The notes beneath the pieces were generated by a model, which saw nothing but the letters and a program-made list of their open reading frames with translations, had not been told where the DNA came from and did not search any database. Positions 21,886-34,052 of a DNA stretch of 64,000 nucleotides are shown here, piece after piece; the stretch's first letter is position 1, and the number at the start of each line of letters is the position of its first letter. Origin of the DNA: Rhodoblastus sp963748385 (GTDB taxonomy: Bacteria > Pseudomonadota > Alphaproteobacteria > Rhizobiales > Beijerinckiaceae); contig CAVVIQ010000015.1 of the NCBI GenBank assembly GCA_963748385.1, positions 118,330 to 182,329 of the forward strand. Direction: 5' to 3'. The translations under genes and the position numbers were made by a program.

Positions 21886-22896
21886 TCAGGCGACGGCGGA
21901 GTCCGCCGCGCCGATGATCTGGGCGCGGTCGGCCAGCGCCACCCGGATATAGACCGGAACCTGGCGATGGGCCTTGGCGCGGGGATAGGGCAGTTCCTCG
22001 ACGGCCCTGCCTTCGGGATAGAGCGCCTCGAACTCGGACCAGTTGTCGAAGCCAAGGCGATCGACGTTATCGATGAAGGTCTCGGCCGGGGCGTTTTCGG
22101 CCAGGATCAGCGAATGGTCGTCGAATTCGACGTGGAAATAGGTGAAGACGCGCGGAACCCGGTCTCGCGGACGATCGACGATCCGTTGACCAATGCGCTG
22201 GCCTGGATCAGCACGCCGTCCACGAACATGGCGTGATCGGGCGAGACCAGCAGGTCGCGGGCCGGGACGTTCTCGCCCAGCGCGCCGGCCTTGATGCGGA
22301 CCGGCAGCACGCGCAGTCGGATCGGCGAAGACGGTGGAGATGGTCTGCCGGCCGAGCCAGTTGATCTTCTGGACGACGCCGTCCGTCGGTCAGCACGTGA
22401 TCGCCGGGCTGAGGTTTTCCACCGCGACCTCGCCGTCTGGCGTGCGGATCAGCGTGCCGGGATAGAAGCAGCATGACTGAATGTCCTCGGAGCCGATGTT
22501 GGCACGCGTAAAGTTGTCGCCAGGCCCGTGTCTTTGCTGTAAATGTGAGCGTGTCGGTCGTACCCAGCGCAGGGTCGTTAGTGCTCGTGAAACTTGATGC
22601 TGTTCAGAGCGGCATCCCAAACTGTGGTTGAGCTTGCCGGGAGGGCCCGTGTAGGCGAGCGTATAAGTGCCGTCTGAGTTTTGCGTCAAAGTAAAATGGG
22701 CAGGTAGCGTCGAGGACGACAGCGTTCCCGCCTGCAGACCGCCGATGGTGATACTTCCCAGGTTAGCGGTGCCAGTCGCACCGAAACCGCGGCGTTGCCG
22801 AACAGCGTGACTGTGGGATCGGGATCCGGGCGGCGCGTACGTCGGTATTATTGGCGGGCTCGCGCCCCATTTAATTGTGAGTGTGCCTGTCGCCAT
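21886..22896 (-). pseudogene. Hint-domain secreted-type protein, multiple frameshifts
   Basis: The N-terminus contains GSITIGGLQAGTLSSST, HFTLTQNSDGTYTLAY and a Thr/Ser-rich stretch typical of low-complexity secreted proteins. A Hint (Hedgehog/intein) domain follows: CCFYPGTLIRTPDGEVAVENL supplies the catalytic Cys and the first block, GDHVLTDGR the next, and LLVSPDHAMFVDGVLI is the conserved SPDHA block. The C-terminus ends near AQIIGAADSAVA. At least four indels break the frame. Hint_2 proteins of this kind are common in Alphaproteobacteria, where self-cleavage is proposed; the role is unknown. Confidence 0.7.
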
Positions 22897-23163
22897 GAGA
22901 ATCCGTTTCCTTCATAGAATGAACAACGGGCGACCACGTTTCGCGCCGCCCTTGCGCGAATACGTGCGGCCGGCTCGTCGCCCTGGACGGCCTCGTTAAC
23001 GTTCCGTCAACCGGCGATTTAAAGTCCCATACCCTTCGTAAAGCGCAAGCCCCTGACGATCGGCATGACAATATCGCACATTATTCGAGACAATTCGCAT
23101 ATTTCCGAGTTGCCAGCCGGGAACGGTCGCAACCGGCCGGCGCGCCACCGACCCGGCCAGAAA
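22897..23163. other. Intergenic region between guaB and Hint gene
   Basis: No gene is supported. The Hint gene (minus) starts at 22896, so its promoter should lie here, together with any guaB terminator, but I see no clear hairpin or promoter box. Confidence 0.4.
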
Positions 23164-24648
<1,485 letters not shown>

Positions 24649-24823
24649 TGCCAGCTCCATCGGCGGGAAAGGCGCCCGACAAATTGCTTTGGGGGCGGCG
24701 GCCACGAGTTGGCGCGTGCTCATAGCATTTCTTGCGCTGGTTTCAAACCGCGCGAACGCGATAATGAAATTTTATCATGTGCGTCGTTCAATCGCCGATC
24801 GAATTCGGGGGATTGCGCGGGAA

Positions 24824-26012
24824 ATGCCAGGACGGAATGCGGATTACGATGTCGCCATTGTCGGCGCTGGCGCGGCGGGCGCGTCCCTGGCTCTCGTCCT
24901 TGCCCGCCGGGGCGTCAGGACCGCGCTGATCGACCCCCGCCCGCCGCGCGAGAACGATTTCCGCGCGGAAAAGCTCACGCCCGCGCAGTGCGGCATGGTC
25001 AGCCGGCTCGGCCTCGAGCCTGTCCTGCGCCCGGTCATGACCTTCGAGCCCGAGGTGTGGATCGCCCGGCGCGGCCGGCTGGTGGAAAGACGCCCGAGCG
25101 GCAATTGCAATTTCCGCTACCCCAACCTCATCGGCGCCATGCGCCACGCGGTCGACGCTGAGCCGCGCATCGATTTTTTCCGCGAACGGGCCGCAGACGT
25201 CGCCGCCTCCAACAATCTGCAGGAAATCGTTCTTGGCGACGGACGCCGTGTCCGGGCGCGTCTCGCCGTTCTGGCCACGGGGGTTGGCGCCGGCTTCGGA
25301 AAAAACCTCGGCTTTCGCCAGAAACTCGTCTTCGCCCGCCATTCGGTCTCGGTCGGCTTCGACATCGCGCCGGCCGGCCGGCCGCGCTTCGAATTTCCCG
25401 GCCCTCACCTATTACAGCGATAACTCGTCCTGTCTCTTTGCCTTTCTTTCGCTTTTTCCGATCGACAGGGCCATGCGCGGAAATCTCTTTGTCTATCGCC
25501 CGGCCGACGATCCCTGGCTCGAACGGATCGAAATCTCGCCCGAACAGGCCCTGCGCGACATCATGCCCGGTCTTGCCCGGCTGACCGGCGATTTCACCAT
25601 TCCCGAGGCGCCGGCCTTTCGGCCGGTCGATCTCTACCGCATGGAGAATGTCGACCGGCCGGGCGTGGTTCTCATCGGCAATTCGTTCGGGACCGCCTGC
25701 CCGGCGAGCGGCTCGGGCCTCGACAAGGTTTTCTCCGACGTCCTTCGCCTCGCCGCCCATCTTCCCGCATGGCTGGCCACGCCGGGCATGGGCGCGGAAA
25801 AAATCGCCTGCTTCTACGCCGACCCGGAAAAGCGCGCCGCCGACGCCTTGTCGCTTTCGCGCAGCCGCGGCGTTCGGGAAATGTCCATCGCGCCCGGCCT
25901 GCGCTGGCGCCTGCGCCGGAACGCCCGTTTTCTCGCGCAGAACGCGCGCGGCGTCCTCCGCGACGCCCTGCCCTTCAGGAAATCGCCCGCGCTCGCCGCG
26001 CCGCCGCTCTGA
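24824..26012 (+). CDS. FAD-dependent oxidoreductase, UbiH/monooxygenase-like (frameshifted)
   Basis: The N-terminal Rossmann motif is DVAIVGAGAAGASLALVLARRG, then AEKLTPAQCGMVSRLG, and DGRRVRARLAVLATGVG (the DG-type motif). After a break at about 25398 the C-terminal half continues with RPGVVLIGNSFGTACPASGSGLDK, which resembles the GD/FAD-ribityl region though the usual Gly-Asp is GN here. Removing one G in CCCGGCC turns FEFPGPHLLQR into FEFPALTYYSDNSSC. The substrate is unknown. It is divergent from guaB. The start could also be the ATG at 24764. Confidence 0.75.
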
Positions 26013-26141
26013 AGCCAAGCGCGCTTACCCTTAACGCTAACAATTCCATGGTCTCTTATCAATTCGACGGCGAATTGATCCATGATGGCGAATGGGACCG
26101 GCTCATCCAGCCATATCGGTCCGAGCCCCTGGAAAATGCTC

Positions 26142-26584
26142 ATGTCCGCCAGCTTGCTCGAATGGCGCGCGGAGGATTCCGCGCAATTTGGCCGCCGTCC
26201 ATTGGCCATGCGTCACCGGGCGCATCTGAGCCCGCTCGTTTCCGACGCCGCCCTGATCCGCATGATCGACGCGACGCCGCGCGATGGGATCCATGTCAAC
26301 ACCATGCCGCGCTATGCCCGCGACCCGCGCCGATGGCGCGAGGGCGACCTCGGCAAGCTTTCCGGCGAAAAGGTCATGGAGGCGGTCGCCAGGGGCAATC
26401 TCTGGCTGCATCTGCGCCGCGTCCACGAGACCGACCCGGCTTATGGCGAGCTGCTCGACGCGCTGTTCGGCGAAATCGCCGATCATGCGCCCGGCTTCCA
26501 GTCCTGCAGGCGCTCGATGAGCGTGCTGATGTCCTCGCCGAAAATGTCGGCCGCCTATCACAGCGACGTCCCCGGCCATAGCGG
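26142..26584 (+). pseudogene. Cupin-like (JmjC-type) protein, truncated
   Basis: MSASLLEWRAEDSAQFGRRP, VMEAVARGNLWLHLRRVHE and SVLMSSPKMSAAYHSDVPGH follow the order of a family of about 300-residue cupin-like proteins, in which HxD of the YHxDVPxH motif is the metal site. The second half, normally a barrel beginning with WQIRGRKR, is absent: after DVPGHS the sequence turns into a different protein. The start at 26142 has GGAAA upstream. Confidence 0.55.
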
Positions 26585-27046
26585 CTTTGGGCCGGCGAGC
26601 GGCTCGCCGCCGTGGAGCTGGGCCTGCGCCGCGGCGCCGCCTATCGCTCGCTCATCAGCGCCTGCGACGACGATCTGGCCGAGGGCGCGCCCGGCCACGC
26701 CCTGACCGTGATGCTGCCGCCCCTGCTCGCCGGCGAGGGCGTCCGGCTGTTCGATTTCCTGCCGCCCAACGATCCCTCCAAACTGGCCTTCGCCACCGGC
26801 GCGACGGCCATGGGCGCCTTTTACCGCCCGTTCAACGCCAGGGGGGCGGCCCTGGCGGTTTTCGCCCTCTCCCGCGTGCGTCCGCTGGCGAAGGACGCGA
26901 TCTACGCGCTGACCGATCGCGGCTTTCCCCTCGATGCGATCCTGCGCCAGTTCGACCGCGCGCGAGAAACGCGCTCCCCATCTGGCGGCGATTCTCCCGT
27001 TCGGGGCCAAAACAGGTTCACCTCCCGCGCGCCGAAGGCTATCTAG
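26585..27046 (+). pseudogene. C-terminal half of a CelD/BcsL-like acetyltransferase
   Basis: The segment RLWAGERLAAVELGLRRG, YRSLISACDDDLAEGAPGH and FDFLPPNDPSKLAFATGA, then FARLS-type RVRPLAKDAIYAL, matches the second half of GNAT-fold proteins in the CelD/BcsL group (Acetyltransf_6). The N-terminal half is missing, and its frame differs from that of the cupin-like fragment immediately upstream. It probably modifies an amino sugar or polysaccharide precursor when complete. Confidence 0.5.
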
Positions 27047-27072
27047 AGGACTTTCCGCCTCCGGTCGTCGCC

Positions 27073-28477
27073 TTGCGCTCCTTCGTCCTCACGCCGCTGA
27101 TTGTCGCCGTCGCTCTCTTCATGGAGAATCTCGAACTCGACGATCATCGCCACGTCGCTTCCCGTGATCGCGCGCGACCTGAAACAGGATCCCGTCGCGC
27201 TGAAGCTGGCGATGACTTCCTATCTTCTGGCCCAGGCCGTCCTCATCCCCGCCTCGGGTTGGGCGGCGGACCGGTTCGGAACCCGGCGCGTTTTTCGCAC
27301 TGCGATGACGGTGTTCACCCTCGGCTCGATCTTCTGCGGCCTGTCGAGCACCCTGCCCCAGTTCGTCGCCGCCCGGATCTTCCAGGGCTGCGGCGCGGCG
27401 ATGATGACCCCTGTCGGCCGCCTGACCCTGTTCCGCTCCATCGATCGCAGCGAGATCGTGCGCGCCATGGCCTTTCTGACCATACCCGCGCTGATCGGCC
27501 CGATGCTCGGCCCGCCGCTCGGCGGCTTTATCTCGACCTATTTCCATTGGCGCTGGAATTTCTGGATCAATGTTCCGGTCGGCGTGGCGGGCGTGGCGCT
27601 CTCAAGCCTCTATATCCCCGACATCCGCGACGAGAATGTCTCCGCCTTCGATCGCAAGGGTTTTTTCCTGTCGGGACTTGGTCTTTCGAGCCTGATCTTC
27701 GGTCTGACGGTTCTGGGGCGCCATTTCATCCGGGTCGACGCCAATATCGCCTTGATCGCTACGGGCGCGATTCTCCTGGCCTTCTACATCCGTCACGCCA
27801 GAAACTTTTCCGACCCGATTCTCGATCTGCGCCTGCTGGCCATTCCAACCTATGGCGCGAGCGTCGTGGGCGGGTTCCTGTTCCGAATCGGCGTCGGCGC
27901 CACGCCTTTCCTTCTGCCCCTGCTGCTGCAGCTTGGATTTGGCATGACGCCTTTCCAGTCCGGGCTCACCACATTCGTCGCCACCGCCGGCGCCTTGGCG
28001 ATGAAGCCCGCGGCCCAGGCCGCCCTGAGCGGGCTGGGTTTTCGCGCCACGCTGTTGTTCAACGCCCTGATCAGTTCGGCTTTTCTGGCGCTCAACGGGC
28101 TCTTTCGCCCCGAGACCCCCCATGCGATCCTGTTGGCCGTCCTTTTTGTCGGCGGATTTTTCCGCTCCCTGCAATTCACCGCCATTAACGCTCTGGCCTT
28201 CGCCGACGTGACGCATGAACAGATGAGCAAGGCGACGAGCCTGTCGTCGGTCGCCCAGCAGCTGGCGCTCTCCTGCGGCGTCGCCGCCGGCGCCGCCGTT
28301 CTCGAACTGACGCGGCGCTTCTCGTCGGGCGGCGAAATCGGCTACCAGGCCTTCGCCCCGGCTTTTTTCGTCGTCGCCGCCATTTCCGCGGCCTCCGCGC
28401 TGATCTTCATGCGCCTGCCGCGCTCCGCCGGCGCCGCGCTCGCCGGGCGCGGCGAAACCCCACCGAGCGCGGAATAG
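27073..28477 (+). CDS. MFS drug-export transporter, DHA2 (EmrB/QacA) type (frameshifted at 5' end)
   Basis: An inner-membrane proton antiporter of 13-14 helices. The N-terminal helix LTPLIVAVALFMENL and STIIATSLPVIARDL are in different frames; removing one base near 27135 joins them as FMENLNSTIIATSLP, the DHA2 motif D1 region. Later motifs include SYLLAQAVLIPASGWAADRFG (motif A), ARIFQGCGAAMMTPVGRL and TIPALIGPMLGPPLGGFIS (motif C). No ATG is visible before the break; TTG at 27073 is the most likely start. The stop and the rest of the frame are clean. Confidence 0.8.
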
Positions 28478-29027
28478 ACCCGCGCGCCGGCGCCGCATCG
28501 CCGGAAACGCGCCCAAGCAAGAACCCGGCCACAGCCGCGCGGCGTTTTCGTCGAAAAATTTCCGCGGACCGCGACTTCGGCGGCGCCGCGACGCAAGGCT
28601 GCGATTCGTCGCCCGGGCGCCGCGACAGTCGGCGCAATAGCTGAGGCTATATTTTTCAAGCGGCGGCGGAGCCTTGCAGATTACCAGCTCCCATTCGTCG
28701 GTCCCGAGCAGAATCATCCCCAACTCGCCCACCCCACTCAAGAAACGGAACCAACACTTTTGCAAATATGGCTAATAAATGGCAAATTATTTGATCGACT
28801 GAGCGTCATTAATGGAATATCAAATTTTTGTCGTAGATTGTCCTTACACCGCGTATCTGCTGACCCTCCGGCAAATACGCTGTCCGAGTGAAGCACATTT
28901 GCAACACACCATGACAATCGCGCCGACGAGGGTTTTTTCGACTGGCGTCGAAGAGCCGGTCGAATTATGGTTTCGTAACAATTCTCGCTTGCGATCGTTA
29001 TGGTTTTCCACAAGGAAGGAAACTTCA
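28478..29027. other. Non-coding region upstream of porin array
   Basis: No gene is supported here. The last 230 bp are AT-richer and end in a purine-rich ribosome-binding site (AAGGAAGGAAA) for the first porin gene. This leader is not shared with the leaders of copies 2-5, so copy 1 probably has its own promoter. Confidence 0.5.
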
Positions 29028-29804
29028 ATGCGTACTCTTCTCCTCTCCACCGTCGCTTTTGCGGCTCTGGCGGGATCGGCCTTCGCGGCTGACCTGCCCT
29101 CGCGCAAGGAGGCCCCGGTTTACCTGGCGCCGACCCCGGTCTTCTCCTGGACCGGCTTCTATGTCGGCGGCGACATCGGCGCCGCGTTCAGCGCGACCTC
29201 GACCAATCCCGCTTATACATACAACGCCAGTTACATCCCCTGGACCGGCCATTCGTTCAACAGCTCGGGCTTCATGGGCGGCGGTTACCTCGGCTACAAC
29301 TACCAGCTGAACCAGAACTTCGTCGTCGGCCTCGAAGGCGACTTCCAGGGCACCACCAACAGCCAGTCCGCGACCTGGGCGCCTACGCCGGTCCTGTATC
29401 CGCTGGCGAGCGTCACCGCCAAGTCCAGCCTGGACTGGCTGGGCGCCATCAACGGCCGTCTCGGCGTCGCCTATGATCGCGCTCTGTTCTACGCCATCGG
29501 CGGCGCGGCGTGGGGCGGCGTCGGCATCAGCGGCACCGCTGATTACGCGAGCGTTCCCCTGGTCGGCCTCTCGCAGAGCAAGACCCTGTCCGGCTACGAT
29601 ATCGGCGCGGGCGTCGAGTACGCCTTCACCCCGAACTGGGTGGGCCGCGTGGAATATCGCTATTACGGCTTCAGCAACTACAACATGACCTCGCTGGCCA
29701 ACTACACCGTCGATCCCGCGCGCATCACGACCTCGGTCAACACCGTCCGCATCGGTCTGGCCTATCTGTTCAGCGCGCCGGCCCCGGTCCTCGCCAAATA
29801 CTGA
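29028..29804 (+). CDS. Omp25-like outer-membrane beta-barrel protein, copy 1
   Basis: A 258-residue porin-like protein with a signal peptide (MRTLLLSTVAFAALAGSAFA, cleavage before ADLPSRK), the WTGFYVGGDIGAAF entry strand, GYNYQLNQNFVVGLEGDFQG, and a C-terminus VNTVRIGLAYLFSAP ending with KY. This is the Omp25/RopB-type 8-stranded barrel of Hyphomicrobiales. The frame is intact and the ribosome-binding site is AAGGAAGG. Confidence 0.9.
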   Translation: MRTLLLSTVAFAALAGSAFAADLPSRKEAPVYLAPTPVFSWTGFYVGGDIGAAFSATSTNPAYTYNASYIPWTGHSFNSSGFMGGGYLGYNYQLNQNFVVGLEGDFQGTTNSQSATWAPTPVLYPLASVTAKSSLDWLGAINGRLGVAYDRALFYAIGGAAWGGVGISGTADYASVPLVGLSQSKTLSGYDIGAGVEYAFTPNWVGRVEYRYYGFSNYNMTSLANYTVDPARITTSVNTVRIGLAYLFSAPAPVLAKY

Positions 29805-29835
29805 GATCCGCAAGGATCAGGGAGTTCTCCCGATT

Positions 29836-29867
29836 GGCCCGGTCTTTCGACCGGGCCTTTTCTTTTT
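29836..29867 (+). terminator. Terminator of porin copy 1
   Basis: Stem GGCCCGGTC/GACCGGGCC with a TTTC loop and a T-rich tail, 31 bp after the stop codon. Confidence 0.9.
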
Positions 29868-30062
29868 CAAAGCGGCGGCCGATGAGTCGAATCGCCATGG
29901 TTTCCGGGCGTCTCCGCCCGAATCTGCGGTATTTTTGCAACACGGAACGACAAACGTTCCGATCATGCGTCTCCATACTCAACTCGTTAAACGCCGAGGA
30001 TTATTTTCCGGCCAGGATTCTTCATCGGCCTCGCGCCGATATCGCTTGAAAAGGAAAATCCA

Positions 30063-30848
30063 ATGCGCGCTCTCCTGCTCTCCACCGTCGCTCTTGCAAC
30101 TCTGGCCGGATCGGCCTTCGCGGCTGACCTGCCCTCGCGCAAGGAAGCCCCGGTTTACATCGCCCCGACCCCGGCTTTCTCCTGGACCGGCTTCTATGTC
30201 GGCGGCGACATCGGCGCCGCGTTCAGCGCGACCTCGACCAATCCCGCTTATACATACAACGCCAGTTACATCCCCTGGACCGGCCGTTCGTTCAACAGCT
30301 CGGGCTTCATGGGCGGCGGCTATGTCGGCTACAACTACCAGCTGAACCAGAACTTCGTCGCTCGGCCTCGAAGGCGACTTCCAGGGCGCCACCAACAGCC
30401 AGTCCGCGACCTGGACCCCGTACGCCGGCTCCTGGACCGCTTCGTCACCGTCACCGCCAAGTCCAGCCTGGATTGGCTGGGCGCGATCAACGGCCGTCTC
30501 GGCGTCGCTTATGATCGCGCCCTGTTCTACGCCATCGGCGGCGCGGCCTGGGGCGGCGTCGGCATCAGCGGCACGGCCAATATCGTTGGCGTTTCCACCC
30601 CCCTGTTCGGCCTCTCGCAGAGCAAGACCCTGTCCGGCTTCGATATCGGCGCGGGCGTCGAATACGCCTTCACCCCGAACTGGGTGGGCCGCGTGGAATA
30701 TCGCTATTACGGCTTCAGCAACTACAACATGACCTCGCTGGCCAACTACACCGTCGATCCCGCGCGCATCACGACCTCGGTCAACACCGTCCGCATCGGC
30801 CTGGCCTATCTGTTCAGCGCGCCGGCTCCGGTCCTCGCCAAATACTGA
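30063..30848 (+). CDS. Omp25-like outer-membrane protein, copy 2 (compensated frameshift)
   Basis: Open from end to end, but an extra C at 30361 and a compensating change near 30431-30455 put about 28 residues out of frame (NFVARPRRRLPGRH in place of NFVVGLEGDFQG). The ends are almost identical to copy 1, including the C-terminal 90 residues. As written, the product would have an aberrant basic loop where the barrel strand should be. More likely two base errors. Confidence 0.8.
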   Translation: MRALLLSTVALATLAGSAFAADLPSRKEAPVYIAPTPAFSWTGFYVGGDIGAAFSATSTNPAYTYNASYIPWTGRSFNSSGFMGGGYVGYNYQLNQNFVARPRRRLPGRHQQPVRDLDPVRRLLDRFVTVTAKSSLDWLGAINGRLGVAYDRALFYAIGGAAWGGVGISGTANIVGVSTPLFGLSQSKTLSGFDIGAGVEYAFTPNWVGRVEYRYYGFSNYNMTSLANYTVDPARITTSVNTVRIGLAYLFSAPAPVLAKY

Positions 30849-30879
30849 GATCCGCAAGGATCAGGGAGTTCTCCCGATT

Positions 30880-30912
30880 GGCCCGGTCTTTCGACCGGGC
30901 CTTTTCTTTTTT
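30880..30912 (+). terminator. Terminator of porin copy 2
   Basis: The same 22-bp hairpin as copy 1, followed by a T-rich tail. Confidence 0.9.
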
Positions 30913-31106
30913 AAAGCGGCGGACGATGAGTCGAACGGCCCCGGTTTCCGGGCGTCTCCGCCCGAATGCGCGGCATTTTTGCAACGTAGGACCACATTCG
31001 TTCCGATCACGCCTTTCCGCGCTCGACTCATCGAACCTCGAGGACTAGCGTTTTCCCAGGTTTCTTCGTCGGCCTTTCGCCGATGTCGCTTGAAAAGGAA
31101 AATCCA

Positions 31107-31878
31107 ATGCGCGCTCTCCTGCTCTCCACCGTCGCTCTTGCGACCCTGGCCGGATCGGCCTTCGCGGCTGACCTGCCCTCGCGCAAGGAAGCCCCGGTTT
31201 ACATCGCCCCGGCCCCCGCCTTCTCCTGGACCGGCTTCTATATCGGCGGCGACATCGGCGCCGCGTTCACCTCGACCAGCGTGAGCGGCACCGGCCTCGC
31301 CGCCTACGAGTATGCCACTCATGGATTGCTTCCCGGGTCGCTCAGCAGCTCGGGCTTCATGGGCGGCGGCTATGTCGGCTACAACTACCAGCTGAACCAG
31401 AACTTCGTCCTCGGCCTCGAAGGCGACTTCCAGGGCACGAGCAACAGCAAGATCCGGCTATTACCGCGAATTACGACGGCGCGATTTTTACGACGAAGGC
31501 CAGCCTGGATTGGCTCGCCGCGATCAACGGCCGCCTCGGCGTCGCCTATGACCGCGCCCTGTTCTACGCCATCGGCGGCGTGGCCTGGGCCGGCGCCAAC
31601 GCGTTCCTTCAGCGCCACCGATGGCGCTGAGTGGCGTCGGCTATTCCAACAGCACGACCCTGTCCGGCTTCGATGTCGGCGCCGGCGTCGAATACGCCTT
31701 CACCCCGAACTGGGTGGGCCGCGTCGAATATCGCTACTACGACTTCGGCAACACCAACCTGAACTCGTCGCTCTATTATGACGAGTTGCCCGGGCTCCGC
31801 CTGAACACCTCGGTCAACACCGTCCGCGTCGGCCTGGCCTATCTGTTCAGCTCGCCGGCTCCGGTCGTCGCCAAGTAA
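31107..31878 (+). CDS. Omp25-like outer-membrane protein, copy 3 (frameshifted)
   Basis: Signal peptide and first strands are as in copy 1, with a private loop TSTSVSGTGLAAYEYATHG. The frame is lost after QGTSNSK near 31450 and again near 31610; the C-terminal part resumes as GYSNSTTLSGFDVGAGVEY to the stop at 31878, which is followed by TAATAAG. The C-terminus ends in PVVAK rather than KY. Confidence 0.75.
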
Positions 31879-31923
31879 TAAGAAAAGTACTGAGATCCGA
31901 AAGGATCAGGGATTTTCCCGATT

Positions 31924-31956
31924 GGCCCGGTCTTTCGACCGGGCCTTTTCTTTTTT
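31924..31956 (+). terminator. Terminator of porin copy 3
   Basis: The same hairpin and T-rich tail as the other units. Confidence 0.9.
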
Positions 31957-32150
31957 AAAGCGGCGGCCGATGAGTCGAACGGCCCCGGTTTCCGGGCGTC
32001 TCCGCCCGAATGCGCGGCATTTTTGCAACACGGGACCACATTCGTTCCAATCACGCCTCGCCGCGCTCGACTCATCGAACCTCGAGGATTAGCCTTTTCC
32101 CAGGTTTCTTCATCGGCCTTTCGCCAATATCGCTTGAAAAGGAAAATCCA

Positions 32151-32944
32151 ATGCGCGCTCTCCTGCTCTCCACCGTCGCTCTTGCGACTCTGGCCGGATC
32201 GGCCTTCGCGGCTGACCTGCCCTCGCGGAAGGAAGCCCCGGTTTACGTCGCCCCGGCCCCCGCCTTCTCCTGGACCGGCTTCTATATCGGCGGCGACATC
32301 GGCGCGGCCTGGTCCACGACCAGCACGAGCGCCACCGGCCCCCTTGCATACGAATTTGCCTCTGTCGGCTTGAGCAACCCGGGTCGCTCGAACACCTCGG
32401 GCTTCATGGGCGGCGGCTATGTCGGCTATAACTACCAGCTGAACCAGAACTTCGTCCTCGGCCTTGAAGGCGACTTCCAGGGCACCAGCATCAGCAAGAC
32501 CTTTCACGGGTATTACCCGGATTGCGAAGGCTGGGTGTAACGCACGGCGAAGGCCAGCCTGGATTGGCTGGCGGCGATCAACGGCCGTATCGGCGTCGCC
32601 TACGACCGCGCCCTGTTCTACGCCATCGGCGGCGCGGCTTGGGCCGGCACCAACGCGTCCCTCAGCTTCACCAACCTTTACGACTATGGGTCTTGGTACG
32701 GCTATTCCAACAGCAAGACCCTGTCCGGCTTCGACATCGGCGCCGGCGTCGAATACGCCTTCACCCCGAACTGGGTGGGCCGCGTCGAATATCGCTACTA
32801 CGACTTCGGCAAGCACCAACCTGGGCTCGTCGCTCTATTATGACGAGTTGCCCGGGCTTCCGCCTGAGCACCTCGGTCAACACCGTCCGCGTCGGCCTGG
32901 CCTATCTGTTCAGCTCGCCGGCTCCGGTCGTCGCCAAGTACTGA
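32151..32944 (+). pseudogene. Omp25-like outer-membrane protein, copy 4 (in-frame stop and frameshift)
   Basis: The reading frame stops at TAA (32538-32540) after DCEGWV; the same frame continues with RTAKASLDWLAAINGR, so this is a nonsense change or an indel pair rather than a simple shift. A further break near 32815 precedes the last two strands, which end at 32944 with SPAPVVAKY. The private loop is SATGPLAYEFASVGLSN. Otherwise as the other copies. Confidence 0.75.
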
Positions 32945-32975
32945 GATCCGCAAGGATCAGGGAACTCTCCCGATT

Positions 32976-33007
32976 GGCCCGGTCTTTCGACCGGGCCTTT
33001 TCTTTTT
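32976..33007 (+). terminator. Terminator of porin copy 4
   Basis: The same hairpin and T-rich tail as the other units. Confidence 0.9.
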
Positions 33008-33202
33008 CAAAGCGGCGGTCGATGAGTCGAATCGCATGGTTTCCGGGCGTCTCCGCCCGACTCCGCTGCATTTTTGCAACACGGGACCACATTCGTTCCG
33101 ATCACGCCGCGCCGCGCTCGAACTCATCGAACCTCGAGGATTAGCCTTTTCCCAGGTTTCTTCATCGGCCTTGCGCCGATATCGCTTGAAAAGGAAAATC
33201 CA

Positions 33203-34021
33203 ATGCGCGCTCTCCTGCTCTCCACCGTCGCTCTTGCGACTCTGGCCGGGTCTGCCTTCGCGGCTGACCTGCCCTCGCGCAAGGAAGCCCCGGTTTACGT
33301 CGCCCCGGCCCCCGCCTTCTCCTGGACCGGCTTCTATATCGGCGGCGACATCGGCGCGGCCTTCGCCACGACCACCGCTTCCCCCAATTATCTCTACGGG
33401 TATGATTATTCCTATTACGGCATGAGCAACCCGTCGCTGAACACCTCGGGCTTCATGGGCGGCGGCTATGTCGGCTACAACTACCAGCTGAACCAGAACT
33501 TCGTCCTCGGCCTCGAAGGCGACTTCCAGGGCACCACCAACAGCAAGAGCGCGACCTGGTACAACACCGGCACCACCACGTGCCCTGTCGACAACGAAGG
33601 CTGCACCCCCAGCAAATACACTGAAGCCTACACCGCGAAGGCGAGCCTCGACTGGCTGGCGGCGGTCAACGGCCGCCTCGGCGTCGCTTATGATCGCGCC
33701 CTGTTCTACGCCATCGGCGGCGCGGCCTGGGCCGGCGCCAACGCGTCGCTCAACGCCACCTACAACGGCGTATGGGACGGCGGCTATTCCATCAGCAAGA
33801 CCCTGTCCGGCTTCGACATCGGCGCCGGCGTCGAATACGCCTTCACCCCGAACTGGGTGGGCCGCGTCGAATATCGTTACTACGACTTCGGCAAGGAAAG
33901 CCTCTTCTCGCCGACCTATTACTACCTGCCGGCTTACAACCTGAGCACCTCGGTCAACACCGTCCGCGTCGGCCTGGCCTATCTGTTCAGCGCGCCGGCT
34001 CCGGTCGTCGCCAAGTACTGA
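33203..34021 (+). CDS. Omp25-like outer-membrane protein, copy 5
   Basis: Intact, 272 residues: the longest copy. It has the same signal peptide and barrel framework, but two private loops, ASPNYLYGYDYSYYGMSN and a cysteine-containing TTTCPVDNEGCTPSKY, which may form a surface disulfide. Copies 3 and 5 share the GVEY/RVEYRYYDFG region. This is the best guide to the intact protein. Confidence 0.92.
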   Translation: MRALLLSTVALATLAGSAFAADLPSRKEAPVYVAPAPAFSWTGFYIGGDIGAAFATTTASPNYLYGYDYSYYGMSNPSLNTSGFMGGGYVGYNYQLNQNFVLGLEGDFQGTTNSKSATWYNTGTTTCPVDNEGCTPSKYTEAYTAKASLDWLAAVNGRLGVAYDRALFYAIGGAAWAGANASLNATYNGVWDGGYSISKTLSGFDIGAGVEYAFTPNWVGRVEYRYYDFGKESLFSPTYYYLPAYNLSTSVNTVRVGLAYLFSAPAPVVAKY

Positions 34022-34052
34022 GATCCGCAAGGATCAGGGAGTTCTCCCGATT

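Noticed and set aside
26048..26135. Frame starting MVSYQFDGELIHDG before the cupin-like gene
   Set aside because: Does not match the cupin-like family N-terminus and has no ribosome-binding site; the family start fits 26142.
28407..28717. Minus-strand open frames between the MFS gene and the porin array
   Set aside because: No motif, no ribosome-binding site, and codon pattern of a shadow of non-coding DNA.
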